Shown piece after piece: positions 34,765 through 42,240 of a DNA stretch of 64,000 nt; within the stretch, counting starts at the first letter, position 1; every line of letters begins with the position of its first letter. Position numbers and translations under genes: made by a program. Location of the stretch: positions 124,001 through 188,000 of the forward strand of contig CAVQXJ010000002.1 in the NCBI GenBank assembly GCA_963717745.1, read 5' to 3'. Source of the DNA: JACCXG01 sp963717745 (lineage in GTDB: Bacteria > Acidobacteriota > Vicinamibacteria > Vicinamibacterales > 2-12-FULL-66-21). Under the pieces are notes generated by a model, which was not told the origin of the DNA, searched no databases, and was given only the letters and a program-made list of their open reading frames with translations.

Positions 34765-35350
34765 CATGAAGCGACCGGCTGTTCGCTGTCACGCTGCCAT
34801 CATGATCACGGGCCACTCCTGCCGCCCGCGGAAAGCGGGGCCGCCGCCAACGGAAGCAATCCGTCAAAGTGACTCACAGGGTGTCGTCGTGTCGTCGTGT
34901 CGTCGTTTTTGCGGCCGAAGGCCGCAATCCGCCGAAGGCGGCGTGACAAGCAGCAGGCGCTGAGTCGAGCGTCGGCCCCTCACTCCTGCCACCGCGCGAA
35001 GCGCCCCTGGACACGATTGCAGCGTGACAGCGACCAGCGCCGAAACAGCGTGGCGAGAGAGAGGTAAGACAGGGAGCTTCCGAAGAATGCTCCCTGCACC
35101 CATATGGCAGGTTGTGGTGGCGGGCCTTGTTGCCCCAGCGGAACGCCGGGGCGGCGGGCCGGATGTTTCTATCCGACGCCCATTCAAGGAGCAACCACAA
35201 TGCCAACTGTGAAATGGGTGTTTTCCCAATAAAAACGCGAAGTGACCGAAAACGCTGTGTAGCAAAGCTGTGCTGTTCGGGGCACTGAGTGTGTAAGGGC
35301 AGACATATCCACGGCGGGTGTGGTCCGAGTGCTACCCACACGGCCGAGAT
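34765..35350. other. Long intergenic region with hairpins, possible structured RNA
   Basis: No supported gene. It contains a GTGTCGTC tandem run (34880-34905), two GAA-loop hairpins TGCGGCC-GAA-GGCCGCA (34910-34926) and CCGCC-GAA-GGCGG (34929-34941), and a stretch with several stems at about 35070-35260 (e.g. CCCCAGCG-GAA-CGCCGGGG and CGGATGTTTCTATCCG). The latter could be a small RNA but matches none I can name. Confidence 0.4.
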
Positions 35351-35824
35351 TCAAGGGGCCGTGGAGGGGGGGTCCATGGGAGGGAAGGGCCCGTCATGGT
35401 ACTGCCGGCGCGCCGCCAGCGGCCGGGGTGGGGGCCGTCTGGACCGGCTCAGCTGGTATCCGTTGAGCAGGATCGCGGCGCCAAGGATGATGAACGCGCC
35501 GCCAATGCCCAAGCCGACGTTGGACGCATCGGCGGTGACCGTCAGCAACACCGCGAGGGCCATCCCCAAGCCGATGATGAGCGTGCCGGCGGTCCGCCAC
35601 CGTTCGCTTCTGAGGCTGTCGCCCTCGAATGGGGCGACCGCGCTTTCGAACCCGAGCGGATCGGTCTCGGGCGCCGGGACCAGACCGCGCTGGATCATCG
35701 CCAGCCGCTCACGATGCTCCATCTCGCGGACGGCGCGGCGACTGGTCATCGCCATCCACAGCACGCCAAGCGCCGCAACCACGACGATCGATATCGAGAT
35801 GAGCACGACTACTTGTTCGTCCAC
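35351..35824 (-). CDS. Two-helix membrane protein divergent from ECF sigma factor
   Basis: 157 aa from GTG 35824 (ribosome-binding site GGGGAGAAGG). N-terminal transmembrane helix (VVVLISISIVVVAALGVLWM), a charged loop with HRERLAMIQRGLVPAPE, and a pair of further hydrophobic segments (GTLIIGLGMALAVLLTVT and LGIGGAFIILGAAILLNGYQ). The REMxHRERLAMI...G motif resembles DUF6249-type proteins that often accompany ECF sigma genes; this assignment is tentative. Its promoter is a mirror image of the sigma-factor promoter, so it is probably a direct target of that sigma factor. Confidence 0.65.
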   Translation of the reverse strand: MDEQVVVLISISIVVVAALGVLWMAMTSRRAVREMEHRERLAMIQRGLVPAPETDPLGFESAVAPFEGDSLRSERWRTAGTLIIGLGMALAVLLTVTADASNVGLGIGGAFIILGAAILLNGYQLSRSRRPPPRPLAARRQYHDGPFPPMDPPSTAP

Positions 35825-35850
35825 GCCTTCTCCCCTGTTTGAACCGTTAC

Positions 35851-35881
35851 ATTAGACCAGCCGCTCCGGCCAATTGTTTCA
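35851..35881 (-). promoter_or_regulatory. ECF-type promoter of the membrane protein gene
   Basis: On the minus strand: TGAAACAATTG (35871-35881) and TCTAAT (35851-35856), with 17 nt between GAAACAA and TCTAAT. This is the exact element pair and spacing of the divergent promoter at 35911-35941. The predicted transcript would start about 20 nt before the GTG. Confidence 0.6.
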
Positions 35882-35910
35882 GCGGCTCCGCGAAAGGTCG
35901 TGGCGGCCAA

Positions 35911-35941
35911 TGAAACAATTGCGCCCCCCGGGGACTCTAAT
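35911..35941 (+). promoter_or_regulatory. ECF-type promoter of the sigma factor gene (autoregulation)
   Basis: TGAAACAATTG (35911-35921) and TCTAAT (35936-35941), 17 nt between GAAACAA and TCTAAT. ECF promoters usually carry an AAC-containing -35 and a TCTAA/TCTGA-like -10. The -10 ends 11 nt before ATG 35953, giving a very short leader. Confidence 0.6.
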
Positions 35942-35952
35942 ATTCGCGGCGG

Positions 35953-36489
35953 ATGCAGTTCGACGAACGTGAGCTGATCGAGCGGTGCCGGTCCGGCGAC
36001 GACACCGCGTTCGCCGAGCTCGTCGACCGGTACAAGGATCTGGTCTACGGCCTGATCTACCGGATGGTGCCGGATCGCGGCGTGGCCGACGATCTGTCGC
36101 AGGAGGTCTTTCTGAAGGTCCACCGCGGCCTTCCCTACTTCCGTGGCGAGGCCCGGCTGTCCACCTGGGTGTTCCGCATCGTGCAGAACGTCTGTGTGCA
36201 GGCGCGGAGCGGACGGCGTCCCGACGCCTCGCTCGACAGCGCTCCTGGCGACCAGCCGCGTCGCGAGCCTGGCTCGATCGACGGCGCGTTCGGGAGTATC
36301 GAGGATCGCGATCGGCTCGACAAGGCGCTGGCTCAGCTGCCGCCGAACTACCGGCTGCTGGTCGTCGCCCACTACGGGCGCGGAGTCCAATACGAGGCGC
36401 TCGCCGAAGCGTTGAACGTGCCGTTGGGGACGGTGAAAACCCATCTCTATCGGGCAAAGCGGCGGCTGCGGGAGCTGCTGGAGAAGTGA
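35953..36489 (+). CDS. ECF (RpoE-type) RNA polymerase sigma factor
   Basis: 178 aa. Region 2: DTAFAELVDRYKDLVYGLIY with ADDLSQEVFLKVHRGLPYFR and LSTWVFRIVQNVC; region 4: LDKALAQLPPNYRLLVVAHY...ALAEALNVPLGTVKTHLYRA, a helix-turn-helix reading the -35. The linker (residues ~85-115) is proline/arginine-rich. It directs transcription of stress or envelope genes when released by the anti-sigma factor encoded directly downstream (GTGA overlap). Divergent twin promoters suggest autoregulation plus control of the membrane protein at 35351-35824. Confidence 0.92.
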   Translation: MQFDERELIERCRSGDDTAFAELVDRYKDLVYGLIYRMVPDRGVADDLSQEVFLKVHRGLPYFRGEARLSTWVFRIVQNVCVQARSGRRPDASLDSAPGDQPRREPGSIDGAFGSIEDRDRLDKALAQLPPNYRLLVVAHYGRGVQYEALAEALNVPLGTVKTHLYRAKRRLRELLEK

Positions 36490-36977
36490 GCTCGCTGATG
36501 CACTGCCGGGAAGTTCTCGAACTGATCGAGCCAATCGCGGCCGGCGATCTGCTGCCGGACGACCAAGTGCGGGCCCATCTGCAGAGTTGTCCGCCGTGTG
36601 CCGGTGCGCTGGCGTCGGCGCGGCGGGTTGAAACCCTGCTGACCGGCATGGACGTCCCGCCGGCGCCCACCGCGTTCACGTCCGCGGTGCTGCAGCGGAT
36701 TCGGCGCGACAAGTGGCGGTCGGAGCAGAACGTGGATCGGCTGTTCAACGTGTCGATGGTCGCGGCGGTCCTGCTGGTGGCGGGCGGGCTCGCCGCCTTG
36801 CTCAACGTCGACGGGATGTTGTCGTTCTCCGGGTCGGTGTTGATCTTTCTGAAGGACAGCACCCGCGAAACCGCGCGGACCGCGGCGCCGACCGTGGCCA
36901 CCTACGTCGCGGCACTCGGCTTGCTCGCCTCGGCGCTCGGGATGTGGTGGTGGGCTGACCGACGCTTGGAGTTCTAG
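36486..36977 (+). CDS. Membrane anti-sigma factor with zinc-binding domain
   Basis: 163 aa from GTG 36486, overlapping the sigma stop by four bases (an ATG 12 bases later is possible). The N-terminal part MHCREVLELIEP...VRAHLQSCPPCAGAL is a ZAS-type anti-sigma domain (C...H...CxxC). Two hydrophobic segments follow (SMVAAVLLVAGGLAALLNV and APTVATYVAALGLLASALGM), placing it in the inner membrane. It should hold the ECF sigma factor inactive until a signal arrives. Confidence 0.85.
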   Translation: MSSLMHCREVLELIEPIAAGDLLPDDQVRAHLQSCPPCAGALASARRVETLLTGMDVPPAPTAFTSAVLQRIRRDKWRSEQNVDRLFNVSMVAAVLLVAGGLAALLNVDGMLSFSGSVLIFLKDSTRETARTAAPTVATYVAALGLLASALGMWWWADRRLEF

Positions 36978-36984
36978 CGTCGGT

Positions 36985-37160
36985 CAAGTTCCAAGCTCCA
37001 AGCTCCAAATCCCAACCACTCCCAACCCTCAACTCCCAAATCCCCACCAACCCTCGCGCAGGCGGCTGCGTTCGGGAGCATGGGATTTGGTAGTTGGCCT
37101 GTTGGTTTTGGGATTTGGGAGTTGGGAGTGGTTGGGATTTGGAGCTTGGAGCTTGGGATT
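36985..37160. repeat. GGGATTTGGAGCTTGGGA palindromic repeat, copy 3
   Basis: Starts CAAGTTCCAAGCTCCAAGC, 8 bp after the anti-sigma stop, and ends GGATTTGGAGCTTGGAGC plus TTGGGATT at 37160, 24 bp before the DUF1801 gene. Left arm words CCAAATCCCAACCACTCCC mirror GGGAGTGGTTGGGATTTGG on the right. Same family as 15567-15710 and 33801-33992. Confidence 0.85.
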
Positions 37161-37183
37161 CAGGAAGGATAGACTCCGCCGCC

Positions 37184-37669
37184 ATGCCCACCAAGACGTC
37201 CGCCCGCACGATCCCCGAGTATCTTCGCGGCCTGGATCCGGAGCGCCGCGCCATCCTCTCGGCGGTCAGGAACGTGGTCAACCAGCACCTGCCCGAGGGC
37301 TACGCCGAAGGCATGGCCTTCGGGATGATCGGCTGGTTCGTGCCGCTCGAGACCTTCCCCGACACCTATAATGGCCACCCGCTCTGCTACGCGGCGCTCG
37401 CCGCCTGCAAGAACTACAACACCCTGTATTTGATGGGCCCGTATGGCGACCCGAGGCAGCGCAAATTCCTCCAGGAGGAATTCAAGCAGCGCGGCCTGAA
37501 GCTCGACATGGGCAAGTCGTGCATCCATTTCAAGACGCTGGACGACCTGCCGCTCGACGTCATCGGCACCGTGATTGAGTGGACGCCCGCGTCGGCGATG
37601 ATGGCGGCCCACGAGGCCTCGCACGGCAAGAAAACCTCACGCGGGCAGAAAAGCGCCCGCGCCCGTTGA
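37184..37669 (+). CDS. DUF1801-family protein
   Basis: 161 aa from ATG 37184, which follows a ribosome-binding site (AGGAAGG). YdhG/DUF1801 features: TIPEYLRGLDPERRAILSAV at the start, GMAFGMIGWFVPLETFP and the Phe/Tyr-rich ACKNYNTLYLMGPY, then a basic tail (SHGKKTSRGQKSARAR). The fold is related to iron-chaperone-like YdhG, but most members have no tested function. The stop codon abuts a hairpin shared with the convergent ABC operon. Confidence 0.75.
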   Translation: MPTKTSARTIPEYLRGLDPERRAILSAVRNVVNQHLPEGYAEGMAFGMIGWFVPLETFPDTYNGHPLCYAALAACKNYNTLYLMGPYGDPRQRKFLQEEFKQRGLKLDMGKSCIHFKTLDDLPLDVIGTVIEWTPASAMMAAHEASHGKKTSRGQKSARAR

Positions 37670-37689
37670 AAGGGCTGTGTCGGCCCTTT
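37669..37689. terminator. AAAGGGC/GCCCTTT hairpin between convergent genes
   Basis: A 7-bp perfect stem (37669-37675 with 37683-37689) and 7-nt loop, with A and T runs at its base so that it could act in both directions. It starts at the DUF1801 stop and lies 23 bp from the ABC permease stop. Confidence 0.6.
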
Positions 37690-37711
37690 ACACGCTCGCG
37701 AAGTAGCGAGC

Positions 37712-39424
37712 CTAGACCGGTCGCGCGGCGGTCATCATCAGGTTCTCCCGCCGGCGCTCGAAGAGCGCCGCGGCGGCCCGGAACAGCACGAGGCTGATCC
37801 CCTGGCAGATCGCCGTCCAGACCAGGAGCAGCACGGCAGCCAGCCCGGGCCGGCCGCTCGACGCGCCGACCATCAACGAGATCAAGAGGCCTGGCAGCGA
37901 CGCGGCCAGGAACGCCAGCATCCCCAGTAGTCCCGCCGCTCCGTGTGCATTGCTGTTCCGGCCGATGCTGTTGAGATCGACCGGCCGTGGAAACACGGCC
38001 GACAGCATCGCGGCCACCGGCGCCACGATCAGATACGCCGAGAACAGTGTCAGTGGGATGCAGAGCCACAGCCGTGGGTCGCCGGACGGAAACAACGCCG
38101 CCGAGCCGGTGACCCCGACCGCAATCTGAGCGGCGACGACGAGGCCGTTGCCGATCGCCTTGCCGCGGAGCAACGCGCCGATCTGGAGCGGCGCCAGCAG
38201 CGCCATCGTCAGCCCGGCTCGATCGACGGCGAATTGATTCATCGCCAGCGGCAGGATCGACATCAGCGACACGAACCCGCCGAACGCCGCGAGGCCGAGG
38301 CCGTTCTTCACCTGCCAGGGCCCGATGTCCAGGCCGTCGCGACTGCCCGCCATCATCGCGCCGAACAGGCCGAACACCACCAGCGGCGACAGCAGCGTCG
38401 CGCGTCCGCGCGGCGTGCGCAGCACCAGCCGTAGCTGATTGACGGCAACCGCGGACACCACCCGTGACGTGGCTGGGACATGCCACCGCGAGGCGCTCTC
38501 CGAGGTGGTGCTTCGCGTCGCGCCGGCCGTGCCCGGCGAGCTGAGGAAGCGTCCGAAGGCGACCATCGCGACCGCGTGAAGCGCCAGTGTCAGGCCTCCG
38601 AGCGTCGCGACGGCGGCGACGCCCGGTGTGCGTTCCGCCGCGGATCTGACCGCCTTGACATACATCTCAGAAGGGACCGCCGCCAGGGCAATGCCACCGA
38701 TGTTCGACCACCATCGCTGCCGTTCCACGGACCGGGCGCGCTCGGTCGCGGACGGCGGCGGCCGGTCGTGCCCCTGGGCAAGCAGCCCGGGCAGCATGGC
38801 GGCGATCGGGAGAAAGACCACGATGATCAAGCCGAACAGCTCGGCTCGCCTCCGGTCGCGGGTGATCAGGTAGACGGCGCTGGTCATCAGCTGCGTGAGG
38901 CCGATCAGCGCCGCCAGCAGCAGGAGTCCCGCACCGGCCGCCAGCAACGCGACGCCAGTGTTCCCCGCGGCGGCAATGCCGGCCGGCAGCGCGACCACGA
39001 CCACACCCGCGAGGACGAGCCACGGGTCGGCCAGCGCGGACATCGACTGCGTGAGGTAGAGCACGCTCCTGGGGATCGGCAGGAGCAGCAGACGGACGGC
39101 GTTGGTGCGCTCCGCCGCGGACAGGAGGATTGGCCCTGCGATGGTGAGTCCGCATGCGGCGATGAGTACTACCCGGACAATGGAGAACGCGGTCGCCGGC
39201 TGACCCTCTCCCAGCGTCCATCCGGCATAGACGGCGATTGCAGCCAGCGCCGCCGCCGAGGGCAGCATCATGATGGCCACCATCGCCGGCGCCAGCTGCT
39301 CGAAGGCGACCGAGAATCGCTCGATGACGTCGCGGCTGCCGCGGCGCTCGAGCGAGTTGATCAGGATCCGCCAGCGCAGCCACGCGAATGCCCGGAGGAT
39401 CCGCCAGGTGGAAGGACCGCTCAT
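37712..39424 (-). CDS. ABC-2-type transporter permease
   Basis: About 570 aa from ATG 39424, 4 bp after the stop of the ATPase gene. Ten to twelve transmembrane segments; cytoplasmic loops with WRILINSLERRGSRDVIERF at the N terminus and RWWSNIGGIALAAVPSEMYV in the middle. No nucleotide-binding motif. Together with the ATPase it forms an exporter of unknown substrate; such pairs in Acidobacteriota are usually annotated only as ABC-2 permeases. Confidence 0.75.
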   Translation of the reverse strand: MSGPSTWRILRAFAWLRWRILINSLERRGSRDVIERFSVAFEQLAPAMVAIMMLPSAAALAAIAVYAGWTLGEGQPATAFSIVRVVLIAACGLTIAGPILLSAAERTNAVRLLLLPIPRSVLYLTQSMSALADPWLVLAGVVVVALPAGIAAAGNTGVALLAAGAGLLLLAALIGLTQLMTSAVYLITRDRRRAELFGLIIVVFLPIAAMLPGLLAQGHDRPPPSATERARSVERQRWWSNIGGIALAAVPSEMYVKAVRSAAERTPGVAAVATLGGLTLALHAVAMVAFGRFLSSPGTAGATRSTTSESASRWHVPATSRVVSAVAVNQLRLVLRTPRGRATLLSPLVVFGLFGAMMAGSRDGLDIGPWQVKNGLGLAAFGGFVSLMSILPLAMNQFAVDRAGLTMALLAPLQIGALLRGKAIGNGLVVAAQIAVGVTGSAALFPSGDPRLWLCIPLTLFSAYLIVAPVAAMLSAVFPRPVDLNSIGRNSNAHGAAGLLGMLAFLAASLPGLLISLMVGASSGRPGLAAVLLLVWTAICQGISLVLFRAAAALFERRRENLMMTAARPV

Positions 39425-39428
39425 GGCG

Positions 39429-40187
39429 TCAGAACCAATCCAGGTCGGCGCGCAGCTGCGCGTCGCCGCCAACCATGCCGATGAACAGCTCTTCGAGCGA
39501 TTGACCGGGGCCGGCCTCACGCAGCTCCGCCACCGGCGCCTGCGCGACCAGACGCCCCTTGACGATGACGCCGATGTGCGTCGACAGCCGCTCGACGATC
39601 TCGAGGATGTGGGACGTGAGGAAGATGGTGCCGCCGCGCGCGACGAACGACTGCAGCAGATCCTTGATCTGCCGCGACGCGACCGCGTCGATGCCTTCGA
39701 ACGGCTCGTCCAGGAACAGCAGCCGCGGCGCCGGCAGTAGGGCCGCCGCCAGCGACAGCTTCTTGCGCATGCCGTGGGAGTAGTCGGTGACCAGGGTGTT
39801 GCCGGCCGACTCGAGCGCCATCAGCTTCAGGAGATCCGCCGACCGCGCGCCGGCGGTCGCCGAGTCGATGCCATGCACGTCGGCGACGAAGCGCAGCGTT
39901 TCGCGTGCGGTGAGCCGGTCGAACAGCGCGAGATCCTCGGGCACCACGCCGATCTTCCGCTTCACCGAAACGGGATCGGCCAGCGGGTCGATGCCGAGGA
40001 TGCGCATCGACCCCGCCGAAGGCCGGAGGAGGCCGGTGAGGCACTTGATCGTCGTGGACTTGCCGGCGCCGTTCGGTCCGAGAAAGCCGTAGAAACTGCC
40101 GGCCGGCACGGCGAGATCCACCGCGTCCACCGCACGAAAACTGCCGAAATCTCGGGTCAGCCCCCGCGTCTCCACCGCCAGTTCCAT
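39429..40187 (-). CDS. ABC transporter ATPase
   Basis: 252 aa from ATG 40187 (MELAVETRGLTRDFG). Walker A GFLGPNGAGKSTTIKCL, Q-loop VVPEDLALFDRLTARETL, signature YSHGMRKKLSLAAAL (a SHGM form of LSGGQ), Walker B RLLFLDEPFEGID and switch His in FLTSHIL. The C-terminal tail is short. A TACAAT -10 (minus strand, 40194-40199) ends 6 nt before the ATG, so the mRNA is probably leaderless. It powers the adjoining permease. Confidence 0.88.
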   Translation of the reverse strand: MELAVETRGLTRDFGSFRAVDAVDLAVPAGSFYGFLGPNGAGKSTTIKCLTGLLRPSAGSMRILGIDPLADPVSVKRKIGVVPEDLALFDRLTARETLRFVADVHGIDSATAGARSADLLKLMALESAGNTLVTDYSHGMRKKLSLAAALLPAPRLLFLDEPFEGIDAVASRQIKDLLQSFVARGGTIFLTSHILEIVERLSTHIGVIVKGRLVAQAPVAELREAGPGQSLEELFIGMVGGDAQLRADLDWF

Positions 40188-40290
40188 CGCGCGATTGTAT
40201 ACGTCGCGAAATGGCAGAGGCTCGCCCGGCATGTGATGTGCTGAAGAGAGCGAGCGAATCGCCGGTCGAGGTCTGATTGGAGGCTGCGGA

Positions 40291-40890
40291 GTGGACGTTC
40301 AGGCACTGCTGCTGACATCGGGACGAGCCGTTGCCGTCTACGTGCTGATGCTGGTCGTGGTCCGGGTGTTGGGGAAGCGGACCATCGGCAACTTCTCCGC
40401 GTTCGATTTGCTGGTCGCGCTGATGCTCGGCGAGGTCGTCGACGAGATGATCTATGGCGACGTCCGGTTCATTCAGGGCACCGTCGCGATTGTGACGATT
40501 GGCGCCGTCGCCTATTTCGACTCGCTGCTGAGCTTCTGGAATCGTGGCATGGAGGGGCTGCTCGAAGGCAAGCCAACCCTGGTCATCAAGCGCGGCGAGT
40601 TCCATCGTCCCGGGATGCGCCAGGAACGGATGTCGGAGCACGACGTCCTCGGCGCGCTGCGAAGCCGGGGTGTTCGGGACCTCCGGGAGGTCGAATACGC
40701 CGCCGTCGAACACGACGGCACGCTGAGCGTGATGCCGTTCGACTGGGCGCAGCCGGCGATCAAGGCCGATATCGATCCCAAGATGGCGAAGGCGCGCCAG
40801 GCGGCGATTGGAGGGCAGGACGAGCCGCCTCCGCACAAGCGGACCGATTCGGCCGCCGCCTTCGGGATCGACGCGGCGGAACTGCGCTGA
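40291..40890 (+). CDS. DUF421 membrane protein
   Basis: 199 aa from GTG 40291. Three N-terminal transmembrane helices with VVVRVLGKRTIGNFSAFDLL, the family signature, then a cytoplasmic domain (KPTLVIKRGEFHRPGMRQER and LRSRGVRDLREVEYAAVEHD). Homologues (YetF, YcaP) are needed for spore membrane structure in Bacillus; their role elsewhere is not known. It overlaps the start of a second, shorter DUF421 gene. Confidence 0.8.
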   Translation: MDVQALLLTSGRAVAVYVLMLVVVRVLGKRTIGNFSAFDLLVALMLGEVVDEMIYGDVRFIQGTVAIVTIGAVAYFDSLLSFWNRGMEGLLEGKPTLVIKRGEFHRPGMRQERMSEHDVLGALRSRGVRDLREVEYAAVEHDGTLSVMPFDWAQPAIKADIDPKMAKARQAAIGGQDEPPPHKRTDSAAAFGIDAAELR

Positions 40891-41174
40891 TGGATCCGCT
40901 TCGCATCGCCGTCCGCGCCGTGTTCGTGTACTTCTTCGCGCTGGCGCTGGTTCGCGCCACCGGCAAGCGCAGCGTCAGCCAGGGTGACATGGCGAGCTTC
41001 GTCCTCGCGATCATCCTGGGCGATATGTTCGACGATGCGCTCTGGGCGGAGGTGCCGATGTCGGAGTTCGTGGTCGGCGCCGGAACGCTGGCGCTCGCGC
41101 ACGTGCTGGCCAGGACCGAGTATGCGGCACGTCGGCGTCGGCGCTGGTCTCAGCAGCGGGGTGTCACGCCGTGA
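40890..41174 (+). CDS. Truncated DUF421 paralogue (membrane half only)
   Basis: 94 aa, starting on the last base of the preceding stop codon. It contains the transmembrane part only: FVYFFALALVRATGKRSVSQ GDMASF matches the family signature LGKR..G..SAFD, followed by FVLAIILGDMFDDALW. The cytoplasmic domain is missing. The two DUF421 genes probably work as a hetero-oligomer. Its stop overlaps the next GTG by four bases. Confidence 0.65.
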   Translation: MDPLRIAVRAVFVYFFALALVRATGKRSVSQGDMASFVLAIILGDMFDDALWAEVPMSEFVVGAGTLALAHVLARTEYAARRRRRWSQQRGVTP

Positions 41175-41566
41175 AGGCGGCGCTTGCGATTGTGGCCATC
41201 ATCGCCGCCGGCCTCGGGGTGCCGGCGGTGGCCATTCACTTCGGAGATCGTCAGACGTTCGTGGCGCCGCCGGACGCGGTGCTCGAGAGCTTCGCGCGCG
41301 AGGTCGGCGAATGCCGGTACGACATGGCCACCCGGTACCTGTCGACGGCACTGTCGCGCACCGTCGATGCGGAGACGCTGCGGGCGCGATTCGAGCCACA
41401 GCGCCGCGAACTGGGCGACCTCAACAATGTCGACACGGAGATCGAGTGGATGGATCGGACGCGCGCCTCCGCGAGCGCGACGATCGAAGCACAGCGCGGC
41501 TCGATGAAGTTGATCGTGCCGCTGGTCTGGGATCACGGGGTGTGGGCGATCGACGCGCTTCCGTGA
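41171..41566 (+). CDS. Membrane-anchored hypothetical protein (NTF2-like)
   Basis: 131 aa from GTG 41171, coupled (GTGA) to the short DUF421 gene. One N-terminal helix (ALAIVAIIAAGLGVPAVAIH) anchors a small domain FAREVGECRYDMATRYLSTA...KLIVPLVWDHGVWAIDALP, which has the shape of DUF4878/NTF2-like periplasmic proteins. No catalytic motif. The close coupling suggests a joint role with the DUF421 pair in the envelope. Confidence 0.55.
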   Translation: MKAALAIVAIIAAGLGVPAVAIHFGDRQTFVAPPDAVLESFAREVGECRYDMATRYLSTALSRTVDAETLRARFEPQRRELGDLNNVDTEIEWMDRTRASASATIEAQRGSMKLIVPLVWDHGVWAIDALP

Positions 41567-41570
41567 CCTG

Positions 41571-41612
41571 CCGCCTGAAGGCGGAACGGGCGGCGGGGCC
41601 TGAAGGTTCAGG
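41571..41612. terminator. Two short hairpins between convergent genes
   Basis: CCGCC-TGAA-GGCGG (41571-41584) and the palindrome CCTGAAGGTTCAGG (41599-41612). The second contains the stop codon of the PfpI gene. Placed between convergent genes, they may terminate both. Confidence 0.5.
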
Positions 41613-42129
41613 TGTCCAGCGCCGCCTTCAGCGCCGCGGTGAACTGCGGCACGTCGTCGGGCTTGCGTGAAGTGATCAGGTTGCCGTCCTGCGTCACCGG
41701 CCGATCGACATACAGCCCGCCCGCGTTGGTCACATCGATCGCGATCGACGGCCAGCAGGTGAGGGTGCGGCCCCGCAGGACCCCGGCCGAGATCAGGAGC
41801 TGCGGCCCGTGGCAGATGGCGGCGACCGGCTTGCCGTCGGCGGCCATCTGGCGCGTCAGGTCGACCATCGCATGACGCATCCGCATCCGGTCGGGGGCGT
41901 AGCCGCCCGGAATCACCAGCGCATCGAAGTCGGCGCTGTGGGCAGCGCCCGCGGCGATGTCAGACGTGACGACGTGCCCGCGTTTGCCCGTGTAGGCGCG
42001 TCCCGCCAGCGGCCCGACGATCGTGACGATGATGCCGGCCTCCTGAAGACCGGACACCGGCCCGGTGAACTCGTAGTCCTCGTATCCATCCTCGACCAGG
42101 ACTGCCACGCGCTTGCCCGTCAGACCCAT
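41608..42129 (-). CDS. DJ-1/PfpI-family protein
   Basis: 173 aa. Class I glutamine amidotransferase-like fold: VAVLVEDGYEDYEFTGPV with the conserved Glu, FDALVIPGGYAPDRMRM, and the reactive Cys in VAAICHGPQLLISAG (nucleophile elbow CHG). YhbO/PfpI relatives act as deglycases, chaperones or proteases under stress; which of these applies is not known. A TACAAT -10 (minus strand, 42136-42141) ends 6 nt before the ATG, again pointing to a leaderless mRNA. Confidence 0.88.
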   Translation of the reverse strand: MGLTGKRVAVLVEDGYEDYEFTGPVSGLQEAGIIVTIVGPLAGRAYTGKRGHVVTSDIAAGAAHSADFDALVIPGGYAPDRMRMRHAMVDLTRQMAADGKPVAAICHGPQLLISAGVLRGRTLTCWPSIAIDVTNAGGLYVDRPVTQDGNLITSRKPDDVPQFTAALKAALDT

Positions 42130-42240
42130 GGGGCGATTGTAGCGCGGCCTTCACAGCCTCAGCCTCAACTGCATCGAGGATGGTACGATCGCTCGAATGA
42201 ACAACTGTCTTGATCTCAGGCGAGGCAGCGGCGTAATTCG

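Noticed and set aside
34880..34905. GTGTCGTC tandem run as a functional element
   Set aside because: Three short units only; simple slippage is enough to explain it.
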